Below are positions 54,604 through 64,000 of a DNA stretch of 64,000 nt, in pieces. Origin of the DNA: CAVVAY01 sp963746465. GTDB taxonomy: Bacteria; Actinomycetota; Actinomycetes; JACCUZ01. Made by a program: the position numbers and the translations under genes. The notes below the pieces were generated by a model. That model was not told where the DNA came from. It saw nothing but the letters and a program-made list of their open reading frames with translations, and did not search any database. The stretch covers positions 206,256 to 270,255 of the forward strand of contig CAVVAY010000004.1 in the NCBI GenBank assembly GCA_963746465.1, written 5' to 3'. Each line of letters begins with the position of its first letter. Position 1 is the first letter of the stretch.

Positions 54604-55511
54604 CCTTGTCGCGCCGGAAACCAGGGATCACGGCGAACGCGGCCGCCGACATTCCGAGGGCATGAGCTATCTGGAATCGATTCCGCGGCGGCTCGTCACG
54701 CTCTATCTGCCGCTCGGCGATCTTCCTGATCGTGCTGCTGTTTCCGTTCTACTGGATGGCGCTGACGGCCATCAAGCCGAACGAGCAGCTGCTCGACATG
54801 GAGAAGGTCAGCCCGTTCTGGACCTGGTCGCCGACGTTCCAGCACATCCACAAGCTTCTGTTCGAATCGGCCTATCCGCTGTGGCTGTGGAACACGATGT
54901 ATGTCGCGATCGGCGGCGACCGCGCTGTCGATCTTCGCGAGCGTGCTCGCGGCCTATGCCATCGTGCGGCTGCGCTTCAAGGGCGCGCAGATGCTCGGCG
55001 TGCTGATCTTCCTCGCCTATCTGGTGCCGCCGTCGATCCTGTTCATCCCGCTCTCGACCGTGATCTTCAACTACGGCCTGTTCGACACGCCGCTGGCGCT
55101 GATCCTGGTCTATCCGACCATCCTCATCCCGTTCTCGACCTGGCTGCTGATGGGCTATTTCAAGACCATCCCGTTACGAGCTCGAGGAATGCGCGCTGAT
55201 CGACGGCGCGAGCCGCTGGCAGATCCTGACCAAGATCGTGCTGCCGCTGGCGGTGCCGGGCCTGATCTCGGCGTTCATCTTCTGCTTCACGCTGTGCTGG
55301 AACGAGTTCATCTACGCGCTGACGTTCCTGTCCTCGACCGCAAAACAAGACCGTGCCGGTCGCCATCGTCAACGAGTTCGTCGACGGCGACATCTACCGC
55401 TGGGGCTCGCTGATGGCCGGCGCGCTGGTGGGCTCGCTGCCGCTGGTCATCCTCTATGCGTTTTTCGTCGAGCACTATGTCTCGGCCATGACCGGCGCGG
55501 TCAAGGAGTAG
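54596..55511 (+). pseudogene. Sugar ABC transporter permease (second), frameshifted
   Basis: MalG/UgpE-type permease. VLLFPFYWMALTAIKPNEQL, VRLRFKGAQMLGVLIFLAYL, ECALIDGASRWQILTKIVLP (EAA loop) and YAFFVEHYVSAMTGAVKE appear in successive frames, with four +1 changes near 54,716, 54,915, 55,174 and 55,345. About 303 residues if corrected. Ends at TAG 55511. Confidence 0.85.
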
Positions 55512-55592
55512 ACTCCGCCGCGTTGCGGCCTCGCGCACCGCCGTGCTAGCAGAACGCACCATTTGGAGCGGCGTGCGCGAGGAGAGTTTGGA

Positions 55593-56549
55593 ATGGCACA
55601 GAACACGCAACGGATCGGCTGGATCGGCATGGGCCGCATGGGCTATCCGATGGCCGAGCGGCTGCTGAAGGCCGGCTACGACGTCTCGATCTGGAATCGC
55701 ACCCGCTCCAAGGCCGAGCCGCTCGCCAAGATCGGCGGCAAGGTCGTCGACAAGCTCGTCCGATCTGTCCGGCATGGACGTGGTGTTCTCGATCGTCGCC
55801 GAGGGCAAGGACGTCGAGCAGGTCTATTTCGGCAAGGACGGCGTGCTCTCCGGCAACAAGACGCCGCGGCGTGTTCGTCGACTGCTCGACCATCTCGGTC
55901 GAGGAATCGGTCGAGATCCGCAAGCGGCTGAAGGAGCGCGGCGCCGACTTCGTCTGCGCGCCGGTCAGCGGCAACGCCAAGGTCATCAAGGCCGGCAAGC
56001 TGTCGTCGGTCTGCTCCGGCCCCGAGGCCGCGTTCAACAAGGCCGAGGACGATGATCAAGGTGTTCGCGCCGAAGGGCGTGTCCTACGTCGGCGAAGGCG
56101 AGCTCGCGCGCGTCTGCAAGATCGCGCACAACGTCATGCTCGGCGTGGTGATCCAGAACCTGATCGAGATCACGCTGCTGGTGAACAAGATGGGCGTGCC
56201 GCGCCACGCCTTCCTGGCGTTCCTCAACAACGGCGTGATGGGCTCGATGTTCACCGCCTACAAGTCGCCGGCGCTGGTCAATCTCGACTGGACCACGACC
56301 TTCACGCCGGAGCTGCTGCGCAAGGACCTCGACCTCGGCCTGGCGCTCGCCGACGAGGTCGACGTGCCGATGCCGATCACGGCGGCGACCCGCGCGATCC
56401 TGCAGATGCACATGGGCCACGCCATGCTGCAGAAGAACCCCGAGGAGTATCTCGCCAAGGACTTCGCCACGCTGATGGAGACCATGGCGCTGTCGTCGGG
56501 CATGAAGCTCGAAAGCGAGAACAAGCAGGTGCCGACCGGGCTGGAGTGA
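55593..56549 (+). pseudogene. 3-hydroxyisobutyrate dehydrogenase-like NAD(P) oxidoreductase, frameshifted
   Basis: A beta-hydroxyacid dehydrogenase. The Rossmann start is IGWIGMGRMGYPMAERLLKA, substrate loop FVDCSTISVEES, catalytic lysine region ARVCKIAHNVMLGVVIQNLI, and LLRKDLDLGLALADEVDVPM near the end. Three +1 frame changes (55,760, 55,867, 56,050). About 318 residues when corrected. It follows the importer operon by 82 bases and may oxidise a hydroxy acid derived from the imported compound, which is inference. Confidence 0.85.
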
Positions 56550-56625
56550 TCGGCCGCCGATGATCGGATTGCCGGCCTTGCGGCCCGGCGTGTGCGCGCG
56601 GTCCTGGCGTGTGGTGTGCGTGCCG

Positions 56626-57444
56626 ATGAGCGATGTATCCCATCCATCGAGAACCGGCATCACCGCCCGGGCGCTGCTGCTCGGCGACCGCATCGACACC
56701 ATAGGGCTCGAACGCAACGACATGCTGTCGACCCAGCCGCTGGCGTTTCGCACCGGCAAGGGCGGCATCGTCGTGCTGTTACCGTTACGGCGTCGCCGTC
56801 CTGATCGGCATGTCGGCGCTGGAGGAGGACGAGGTGATCCGCCAGCTCGACGGCCGGATCACCCGCCCGGCCAAGCGCCGCGAGGAAGAATTCGACGCGG
56901 ATCGAGATCGCTCCCGACAAGGACGAGCAGATCCTGCCGGGCGGCGTCGTCGTGCTGAAGGCCTTGACCAACGAGCACGCGCTCCTGATCGCCGACGCGC
57001 TGGCCACCAGCGTCATCCTGGCGCACGACGAGCGAAACGTCGCGGCGGTGTTCGACGTCCATCGAGCCGCTGGCGCGCGAACTGGCGGAGCACGGGCGCA
57101 GGCCTGGCAGGCCGCCGCTCGATCCTCAAGCACATCGGCAACGCGCTGCTGGTGCAGCAGCGCGTGTCCGGGCCTGGTGGCGGTCGCGGAAAAGCCGGAC
57201 GTGCTGTGGGAGCGGCCCGATCTGGAACGCGCTCTATGCCCGGCTGGAGGACGAATATGAGCTGAAGGAGCGCGCCGACGTTCTCACGCGCAAGCTCACG
57301 GTGATTTCCGACACCGCCAAGGCGCTCGCCGATATCATCGATACCGAGCGGTCGCTGCGGCTCGAGGTCATCATCGTCGTCCTGATTCTGATGGAAATCT
57401 GTTTCACGATCTATCAAATCGTTTTTATGGGTTCCTCGCACTGA
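56626..57444 (+). pseudogene. RMD1/YagE family (DUF155) protein, frameshifted
   Basis: Recognisable as the RMD1/Sif2 family by GITARALLLGDRIDTIGLER, VVLKALTNEHALLIADALAT, ALLVQQRVSG, ADVLTRKLTVISDTAKALAD and a C-terminal helix LRLEVIIVVLILMEICFTIY. About 270 residues spread over several frames (changes near 56,780, 56,899, 57,060, 57,120, 57,170 and 57,230). Eukaryotic relatives act in mitochondria; the bacterial function is unknown. The start is uncertain. Confidence 0.75.
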
Positions 57445-57670
57445 CGGCGTGCCGTCGGGCATGACACCCGGAAGCGGGAACAAGCAGGTGCCGACCGGGC
57501 CCGAAAGCTGATATGAGTGGAGCGCATCCGGGCGGCTGGCAGACTTGGCGGCTGGACATGTTCTAAAAATACGTGGCGCAACGCCGCATCGGGCGCTCTG
57601 TTCCGGCCGTGATAGTTTCGACGATGGAATTTGCGCGCAACCGCCGCGCATTGTTTCCAATTTATGCGCG

Positions 57671-58683
57671 GTGGAAGCGAAGCCGTTGAGCGCAACGCGG
57701 CTGAAGAAAGAAAACCTCTACGGGTTCCTGGCCATCCATCTGTTGGCCGGGCTGGCGCTGCTTCCCTGGTTTTTCAGCTGGACCGGCGTGGTGCTGTTCG
57801 TCGCCGGGCTGTTCGTGTTCGGCATGCTCGGCATCAATCTCTGCTTCCACCGCCTGCTGACGCACCGCAGCTTCTCGTGCCCGCTCTGGCTGGAGCACGC
57901 GCTCGCGACGCTCGCGGTCTGCTCGGTGCAGGATTCGCCGCCGCATTGGGTCGCGGTCCACCGCCGCCACCATGAGTTCGCCGACGAGGAGAACGACCCG
58001 CACAGCCCGCTGGCCGGATTTTTCTGGTCGCACATGGGCTGGCTGCTGGTGAAGAACGACGACATGTCGCGCCGTCCGCTGATCGAGCGCTACGCCAAGG
58101 ACATCGTCCGCGATCCCTACTACGCGTGGCTCGAACGGCGCAGCAACTGGATCAAGGTCGCGCTGCTGTCGTGGCTGGCGTTTTATGCCGCGGGCTTTGC
58201 CGTCGTCGCGCTGACGGGCGGAACCTTGCCGAGGCAAGCCAGTTCGGCCTGAGCGTGCTGGTCTGGGGCGCGGTGCTGCGCACCGTCGTGGTCTGGCACA
58301 TCACCTGGTCGGTCAATTCGGTGACCCATGTCTGGGGCTACCGCAACTACAACACGCCCGACGTCAGCCGCAACAACGCGCTGATCGCGCTGCTGGCCAG
58401 CGGCGAAGGCTGGCACAACAACCACCACGCCGATTCCCGCTCGGCGCGCCACGGCCACAAGTGGTACGAGATCGACCTGACCTGGCTGGCGATCCGCCTG
58501 CTGATGCTGCTCGGCCTTGCCAAGAACGTCGCGCTGCCGTCGCCGATCCTGGCGGCGAAATTCAATACCGGCGATCGGCCGCACGCGGCAGACGAGGCGG
58601 CGAGCGCCATCGGGCAGCGACCCGCTGGCGCCGGGCCTCAAGCCGGACGGCGACCGCAACGCCATGCCGAGAGAGTTGAACTA
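57671..58683 (+). pseudogene. Acyl-CoA (stearoyl-CoA 9-type) desaturase, frameshifted
   Basis: Integral-membrane di-iron desaturase with the histidine boxes LCFHRLLTHRSFSC, VHRRHHEFADEENDPHSP and GEGWHNNHHADSRSARHGHK, so the active site is complete. Other conserved parts are HITWSVNSVTHVWGYRNYNT. One frame change near 58,228 (after ALTGGTL, resuming ASQFGLSVLVWGAV) and another near the C-terminus. About 330 residues. I chose GTG 57671; an ATG at 57545 is also in frame. Confidence 0.82.
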
Positions 58684-58813
58684 ATCCGGCACGATAGGCT
58701 CCGGGCGCAGTCCGGCAGAACGCCTGTTGCACCCCGTCCAATGACCGGCTCCCGGCCGCGTGCTGCCTCCGGCGACGATCGGCGGATTCCGTTGTCCTTC
58801 GGGGAGACTGTAC

Positions 58814-59705
58814 ATGTGGCGTACAGCGTATGCATTCATCGCGCTGGTTCTTGGCCTGGCCTTCGCAACGGACGGCGCATAGGCACAGGCGCAGGGCGGC
58901 CGGCTGAAGACGATTGCAGCCAGACAAGACGATCAAGATCGCGCACCGCACCGACGCCGTGCCGTTCTCCTTTATCGACGACAACAAGGAGGTCGCGGGA
59001 TACAGCATCGATATCTGCAAGGCGGTGGTGGCTTCGCTGCGAGCGGCAGCTCAAGGTCCGGGCGATCGAGATCGAATGGGTGCCGGTCACCACGCAGATC
59101 GCGCTTCGACGCCGTCGCCAACGGCCAGGCCGACATCGAATGCGGCGCCAGCACGGTGACGCTCGCACGCATGAAGCAGGTCGACTTCTCGAACTACTGT
59201 CTTCGTCGAAAGCACCGGGCGTTGCGGTGAACGCATCGGCCGCCGTGAACAAGCTGCAGGATCTCGTCGGGCAAGAAGATCGCGGTGATCGCGGGCACCA
59301 GCAACGAAAAGGCGATGAGGCGAAGAACTAGCAGATGCAGCTGAACGCCACGTTGGTGCGGGTGAAGGATCGCGACGAGGCGATCGCGGCGATGGAAAGC
59401 GGCAGGGTCGATGCATTCGCGAGCGACAAGCTGCTGCTGTACGGCGCGGAGTTCAAGGATACCACAGGCGCTCCGCGCTGCTGCCCGACGACCTCTCGAT
59501 CGAGCCCTATGCGATCGTGCTGCCGCAGCGGCGACTGGGAGCTGCGGCTTGCCGTCAACACGGCGCTGGCGGAGATCTTTCGCAGCGGCGAGATCGACAA
59601 GATTTTCGCGCCATGGTTCGGCCAGCTCGGGCTGCAGCCCAGGCGCGCTGCTCCAGCGCGGCCTACCTGCTGGGCGCGACTGGCAGAGTGATAAGAGCCG
59701 ATTGA
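58814..59705 (+). pseudogene. Amino-acid ABC transporter substrate-binding protein, frameshifted
   Basis: Family 3 solute-binding protein. MWRTAYAFIALVLGLAFATD is the signal peptide, interrupted by a TAG codon. IKIAHRTDAVPFSFIDDNKE and VAGYSIDICKAVV, then MQLNATLVRVKDRDEAIAAM and GRVDAFASDKLLLYGAEFKD with EIDKIFAPWFGQLG match the family. Many frame changes. About 300 residues when repaired. Likely a periplasmic receptor for a polar amino acid; no permease is adjacent. Confidence 0.75.
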
Positions 59706-59763
59706 CGCGCCGCGCAATTCCCGTGACTCTTCCACGCCCATCCTTCACCCACGAGGAAACGTC

Positions 59764-60164
59764 ATGCGTCAAAAGCCAGCCCTGACCTCGCCGATGCCAC
59801 AAGATGATGGCCGCCTGCAAGGCCGAAGCGCAGAAGAACAAATGGGACGTCACCATCGCCATCGTCGATGACAGCGGCGCGGCGCTGCTGCTGGAGCGGC
59901 TCGACGGCGCCGGCGCGATCAGCGCCGAGGTCGCGATGGGCAAGGCGCAGACCTCCGCGCTGACCAAGCGGCCGAGCAAGTTCTGCGAGGACCGCGTCAA
60001 GGAGAGGCCGGCGTTCGTCACCTTCCCGACGCCGCGGCGTGATGTTCCAGGGCGGCCTGCCGATCATGCACCAGGGCGAGTGCGTCGGCGCGATCGGCGT
60101 GTCCGGCGTGCAGTCGCACGAGGACGAGCAGGTCGCGCAGGCCGGCGTCACGGCGCTGGGTTAA
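59764..60164 (+). pseudogene. GlcG/HbpS-like (DUF336) protein, frameshifted
   Basis: Segments MMAACKAEAQKNKWDVTIAI, VDDSGAALLLERLDGAGAIS and GKAQTSALTKRPSKF are typical of the GlcG/HbpS family. After a frame change near 60,040 the end, GLPIMHQGECVGAIGVSGVQ and SHEDEQVAQAGVTALG, completes the fold. About 134 residues. Family members bind haem or cobalamin-like ligands or have unknown function; nothing more can be said here. Confidence 0.75.
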
Positions 60165-60296
60165 TCGCCGCTCCGCTCCCGCTGCAGCGCAGCGCGAAGG
60201 CGAGCTGGATCCAGGGCGTCACATCGAAAGTCTGCGTCGCCCGACGCCTATCGCGCGCGGTCGCTGCACCGCATGCGGGAGACGAAGGCCGACGCG

Positions 60297-61296
60297 CTAA
60301 ACCTTGAAGCTCTTCTGCACCTGCGGCGGAAACAGCTCCTCCGGCTGTCATCCGCTTGTGGCAGCACGCCCTGCTCGAACGCGTATTGCAGGAACGCGTC
60401 GAGCGTCGTGCGGTTGGCCTCGACGCCGTACGGCATCAGCTCCTTGCCGACGATGTCCTGCATGCGCCGCGCGAACTCGTAGCCCCACGGCATCGGCAGC
60501 GCCGAGCTGGTGTTGTTGAGCGCCCGCTCCACGCTGCGGCGCTTGCGCCTCCTCGAACGCCTTGAACAGGTTCGCCGCGACCCAGGGATTGCGCTCGACG
60601 ATCTCGCGCTTGATCGCGACCGCGTGCATGATCGGGATAGATGCCGGTCTCCTTGACGTACTTCATGCTCGACCTCGAGATAGTCCGGGAACATCAGCAC
60701 GACGTTCGGATGGCCGTGCTCGAAGCAGGCCGGCGCGATGCGCCGACAGCGCCGCGTCGATCTCGCCCGACACCAGCATGCCGCTGAGGCTCTTGTCCGG
60801 CGCGGACGTGTAGTTGATGCCCGGCCGGCAGGTTGAGCTTCACCTTCTCCTGCCGGCCCGGCTGGTCGACGCCGGCCTGCATCCATTGGATCGAGGTGAG
60901 GTCGACGCCGTACTGGTGCTGCAGCAAGCCGCGCGAATAGACCGCCGCGGTCTGCGCCCATTCCGGAATGCCGATGCGCTTGCCCTTGAGGTCGGACGGC
61001 TGCTTCACCGGGCCGTCCTTGCGGATGTAGATCGACGAGTGCCGCGGCACCCGCGACGGAAACACCGGGATGCGCGACGAACGGCGAGTTGCCCTGCGAG
61101 ACGAGCGAGCGAGAATTTCCCCATCGAGACTTCGGACGCGTCGAAGTCGCGATAGTTGAACATGCCGGAAGAAGATTTCCTCGATCTGCAAATTGAGCGA
61201 CGTCAGCTCGACGCCCTCGACCGGCACGCGGCCGTTCATCAGCTCGGTGACGTGATCGTAGTGGCTGATCGCCAGCGTCAGCGGCAATTGGCTCAC
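60297..61296 (-). pseudogene. 4,5-dihydroxyphthalate decarboxylase-like (periplasmic-binding fold) protein, frameshifted
   Basis: Minus-strand pieces LTLAISHYDHVTELMNGRVP, VEGVELTSLNLQIEEIFFR, SSIYIRKDGPVKQPSDLKGK and RIGIPEWAQTAAVYSRGLLQ, then MHAVAIKREIVERNPWVAAN and GYEFARRMQDIVGKELMPYG resemble the family that includes 4,5-dihydroxyphthalate decarboxylase and NMT1-type binding proteins. About 330 residues when repaired. GTG start 61296, 12 bases after the FAH-hydrolase stop, so the two form an operon. Aromatic-acid metabolism is the likely setting. Confidence 0.72.
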
Positions 61297-61308
61297 GGTG
61301 CTGCCCTT

Positions 61309-62278
61309 TCAGATCGCGCCGGTCGCGGTCGGGCCGCCCTGCGGGCGATGGCGCTTCACCGCGTCCGGGTTGGTGGAGTCGACGCCCATGTAGACGCCCT
61401 TCTCCCAGGTCCGCTTGAGCGGATCGCGCGACCTTCAGCGTCATCTTGCCGATGTGCTGGATCTCGATGTCGACCGTCTCGCCGTCCTGCAGGAAGCCCA
61501 GGCCCTCGTGGTTGGTGCCGCAGGCGATCAGGTCGCCGGAGTTCATGGTCATCACCGTGGTGGCCCACTCGACCAGCTCGGGCACGCGGTGCTCCATGTC
61601 GTCGGTGTTGTAGTTGTGGCGCAGCACGCCGTCGTTCCAGAACCGCACGATCAGGTCGTTCGGGTCCTTCACCTCGTCGGCGGTGGCGATGCAGGGGCCG
61701 ATCGGCGCGAAGGTGTCGAACGACTTGCCGAGCCAGCTCGTCAGCGGCGATCGCCGGCCAGGTGCGGCGGCCCAGCTCGCGCGCCGAGACGTCGATCAAG
61801 CGTGGTGTAGCCGAACACCGCGCTCTTCCAGTCCTTCTGCTTCACCATCTTGGCCGGGCCCTTGATCACCAGCGCCAGCTCGGCCTCGTGCATGAACGCC
61901 CACGGCACGGTGTATTCCGGCAGCATGATGGTGTCGCCCGGGCCGACCACGGCGTCCGGGTTCTTCATGAACATGTTGAGCGGGCGCGCCTCGCGCTGGG
62001 CGTGCTCCCAGTAGTTGGCGATGCAGCAGAGGATCTTGCCCGGCCGCGGCAGCGGCGGCTTGAGCTGGACCTGCGCCGGCCGGCACGGCCTTGCCCTCGG
62101 CGGCGAGCTTCTCCAGCGCGGGCTTCAGCCGGTCGAAGTCGTCGATGATGCCCTGCATGGTGAGCTGCGGCGTGTGGCCCTTCTTCACCGCGCCGGAGAT
62201 GTCGACCACGCCGCGGTCGGTCATCAGGCCGGGCAGCACCTCGCCGTTCGGCGCCGCCTGGAACAGCACAAGTTTCAC
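61309..62278 (-). pseudogene. Fumarylacetoacetate hydrolase family protein, frameshifted
   Basis: FAH-superfamily hydrolase/decarboxylase. The N-terminus is VKLVLFQAAPNGEVLPGLMT, then MFMKNPDAVVGPGDTIMLPE with EAELALVIKG (metal-binding glutamates). The C-terminal core has GPCIATADEVKDPNDLIVRF, LVEWATTVMTMNSGDLIACG and TNHEGLGFLQDGETVDIEI. About 320 residues when repaired. GTG 62278 follows GGGGAGG. Such enzymes act on ring-cleavage products such as fumarylpyruvate or 2-oxo-hepta-dienedioates. Confidence 0.82.
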
Positions 62279-62488
62279 GAATTCCTCCCCTGCGATTTGC
62301 GCGGAATACAGCACATCCCCCGGACCCCGGCCAGCCGCCCGCGCGCCGCGCATATCGGTCCGCATATCAGCGCCTGCGGCAGCGCCGCGCAAATTGCCTC
62401 CCCGCGACCGGCTGCGATATCGTTCGCGCCAGAAGGCGCCGGGGTCGAACGGCTCCGGCAACCGCAGGATGACCAAGGAGTAACGACC

Positions 62489-63438
62489 ATGGCAGTCATC
62501 AAGGTCACCGACATCGCCTACGTGCGCCTGCGCTCGCCCGACCTCGACCTGCAGGCCGAGTTCCTCGACAACTTCGGGCTGGTCGCCGAGCGACAAGAGC
62601 GACAAGGCGATCTACTATCGCGGCACCGATCCGGTGCATCACGTCCACATCACCGAGAAGGGCGATCCGAAGTTCGTCGGCATCGCCTATCACGCCGCGA
62701 GCGAGGACGATCTCAAGACGCTCGCCAAGGCGCCCGGCGCCTCCGGCATCGAGAACATGGACGAGCCGGGCGGCGGCAAGCGCGTTCGCCTGACCGAGCC
62801 GAACGGCTACCAGATCGAAGTGGTCTGGGGCATGGACAAGGTCAAGCCGATCGAGGCGCCGCGCCAGTTGCTCAACTCCGGCTACGCGCCGCTCGCGCGC
62901 GACGGCGATCTGATGCGCATCCAGAAGGGCCCGTCGCGGCTGCAAGCGCGTCGCCCACGCCGTGCTCGGCACGCCGAAGGTGAAGGAGACCGTGAACTGG
63001 TTCCGCCACCATCTCGGCTTCATCTGCTCCGACGACGTCTATGCCGGCGAGAAGGAAAACCTGATCGGCTCGTTCAACCGCATCGACGGCGGCGACACCT
63101 TCGTCGACCATCACGTGTTCTTCGCGATCAACCACCACCACGCCGGCCTGAACCACGTCTCGTTCGAGGTGCAGGACATGGACGACGTGTTCATGGGCCA
63201 CCAGCACATGCGCGACACCGGCAAGTACGAGCACATGTGGGGCATCGGCCGGCATCTGCTCGGCAGCCAGGTCTATGACTACTGGGCCGATCCGTGGCGC
63301 CGCGTGCACGAGCACTGGGCCGACAGCGACCGGCTCAACATCAAGAACGGCTCGAACCTGCTGTCCGCCGAGGAGGCGCTGGTGTCGCAGTGGGGCGATC
63401 CGCCGCCGCAGAAGTTCATCGAGCACGTCAGCGCCTAA
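62489..63438 (+). pseudogene. Two-domain VOC protein, extradiol ring-cleavage dioxygenase-like, frameshifted
   Basis: Two VOC modules as in type I extradiol dioxygenases: the first VTDIAYVRLRSPDLDLQAEF and HHVHITEKGDPKFVGIAYHA, the second KETVNWFRHHLGFICSDDVY, HHHAGLNHVSFEVQDMDDVF, then YDYWADPWRRVHEHWADSDR. Frame changes near 62,595 and 62,945. About 315 residues. It is divergent from the FAH hydrolase, and together they suggest aromatic ring cleavage followed by side-chain hydrolysis. Ends at TAA 63438. Confidence 0.78.
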
Positions 63439-63460
63439 CGGCAAATCATCCGCTGAATTC

Positions 63461-63492
63461 AGATGGCCGGGCACACTGTCCCGGCCATCTTC
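63461..63492 (+). terminator. Rho-independent terminator after the VOC dioxygenase-like gene
   Basis: AGATGGCCGGG-CACACTGT-CCCGGCCATCT forms a near-perfect stem followed by TCGTT, 23 bases after the stop codon. Confidence 0.85.
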
Positions 63493-63546
63493 GTTAGAGT
63501 CAGATTTTAGTTCAATCCAATTGGCCGAGGCCGCTTGCTCAGTTTA

Positions 63547-63700
63547 CCTCTCCCCGCTTGCGGGGAGAGGTCGGCGAGCCATAAGCGCGTTTACGCGCGT
63601 CTTCGACGCGCTATGGCGAGCCGGGTGAGGGGGTAGAGGCCTATCGAGTTTGACAGGCCCCTCACCCCAACCCTCTCCCCGCAAGCGGGGAGAGGGAGCT
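63547..63700. repeat. Rhizobiales-type intergenic palindrome cluster
   Basis: Two palindromes, CCTCTCCCCGC-TT-GCGGGGAGAGG (63547) and CCTCTCCCCGC-AA-GCGGGGAGAGG (63672), flank inner inverted repeats (GGCGAGCCATAAGCGCG with CGCGCTATGGCGAGCC, and GGGTGAGGGG with CCCCTCACCC). Such CTCTCCCCGC palindromes are common intergenic repeats in Bradyrhizobium and relatives. The 330-base gap between 63438 and 63769 holds this, the terminator above and no gene. Confidence 0.75.
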
Positions 63701-63768
63701 TCACCGCCATCGCCGCTCCTGTTTCAATCTTGTTGGATCAGACTCTAGGAAAGAAGCAAGAAAAATTC

Positions 63769-63960
63769 ATGGCCATCATCGCCATCGAAGAACATTTCAC
63801 CTCGCCCGCGCTGCGCAACAAGATCGCGCCGCGGGCCGGCGCGATCCAGGCCATGCTCGACGACATGGCCGGCCAGCGCATCAAGGACATGGACGAGGCC
63901 GGCATCGACATCGCGGTGCTGTCGGAAAACAACCCGGCGGCGCACAACCTCGATCCGGCG
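63769..63960 (+). CDS. Amidohydrolase family protein, N-terminal fragment
   Basis: MAIIAIEEHFTSPALRNKIA, then RIKDMDEAGIDIAVLSENNP and AAHNLDPAS resemble the start of amidohydrolase_2 (ACMSD-like) proteins, which decarboxylate or hydrolyse aromatic-derived acids; the EEHF segment begins the metal-binding strand. Only 64 residues are present because adapter-like sequence starts at 63961. Its neighbours support an aromatic-acid setting. Confidence 0.7.
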
Positions 63961-64000
63961 AGCAATACGTAACTGAAAAATCGGCGCCAACATAACAGTA
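63961..64000 (+). other. Oxford Nanopore adapter-like read end
   Basis: AGCAATACGTAACTGAA (63961-63977) equals the first 17 bases of the 3' ligation-adapter sequence seen at ends of Nanopore reads. The remaining bases are AT-rich and fit no gene, as expected for noisy read ends. The adapter identity is from memory of the ligation-kit sequence. Confidence 0.8.

Overview
Two unrelated pieces of DNA are joined in this window. Positions 1 to about 51,120 are a very GC-rich actinobacterial chromosome. The signs are the pdtaS-whiB1-lipid kinase block, sigF with its anti-sigma factor, many GTG starts and 4-base stop/start overlaps, a DUF222-HNH gene, an actinobacterial c-di-AMP riboswitch and an actinobacterial-type tmRNA. 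Gene content fits Propionibacteriales (Nocardioidaceae-like), but I hold the family loosely. From about 51,150 to 63,960 the sequence looks like an alphaproteobacterium of the Bradyrhizobium type. Almost every gene there is broken by single-base frame changes, nearly all +1, and the last bases match an Oxford Nanopore ligation adapter. I read the right 12.8 kb as an unpolished foreign long read joined to an actinobacterial contig, not as horizontal transfer.

Actinobacterial layout. 1-2.5 kb: bioA-bioF (biotin). 2.6-6.0 kb: pdtaS, whiB1 with a CRP-like site, a diacylglycerol/lipid kinase and a membrane protein, in the order known from Mycobacterium. 6.0-8.0 kb: rsbW-sigF and a GNAT enzyme. 8.0-12.3 kb: a 1437-residue FHA-FtsK/SpoIIIE ATPase resembling EssC/EccC. 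12.5-20.2 kb: a LacI-controlled sugar locus with a binding lipoprotein, two permeases, a PF10091-type glycosidase and a GH39-like enzyme; no ATPase is encoded, so a shared one is probably used. 21.2-22.6 kb: remnants of a CHRD gene and an FG-GAP gene. 22.7-27.5 kb: a compact Tad/Flp pilus operon. 27.7-30.6 kb: DUF1800/DUF1501 pair. 31-33 kb: DUF222-HNH gene and an NlpC/P60 hydrolase under a c-di-AMP riboswitch. 33.3-46.4 kb: K+ channel, prfB, an LPxTG-type surface protein, ftsE-ftsX, M23 and S41 peptidases, smpB, DUF2207 protein, Ser/Thr kinase and ssrA. The release factor, SmpB and tmRNA thus sit together with the cell-division hydrolase module. 46.4-51.1 kb: YcaQ-like protein, a damaged Mug glycosylase, IF-1, a desaturase and a truncated hydrolase, with frame errors becoming frequent.

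Foreign part. 51.16-55.5 kb: sugar/polyol-type ABC importer (ATPase, Tat-type binding protein, two permeases). Then a 3-hydroxyisobutyrate dehydrogenase-like enzyme, an RMD1/DUF155 protein, a desaturase, an amino-acid binding protein, a GlcG-like protein, a 4,5-dihydroxyphthalate decarboxylase-like protein with an FAH hydrolase, an extradiol-dioxygenase-like VOC protein, a palindromic repeat cluster and the start of an amidohydrolase.

I did not find a convincing undescribed system. The most interesting biological items are the LacI/PF10091/GH39 locus with its start-codon operator, the orphan FHA-FtsK ATPase, the riboswitch, and the CHRD gene split by a repeat-flanked insertion.
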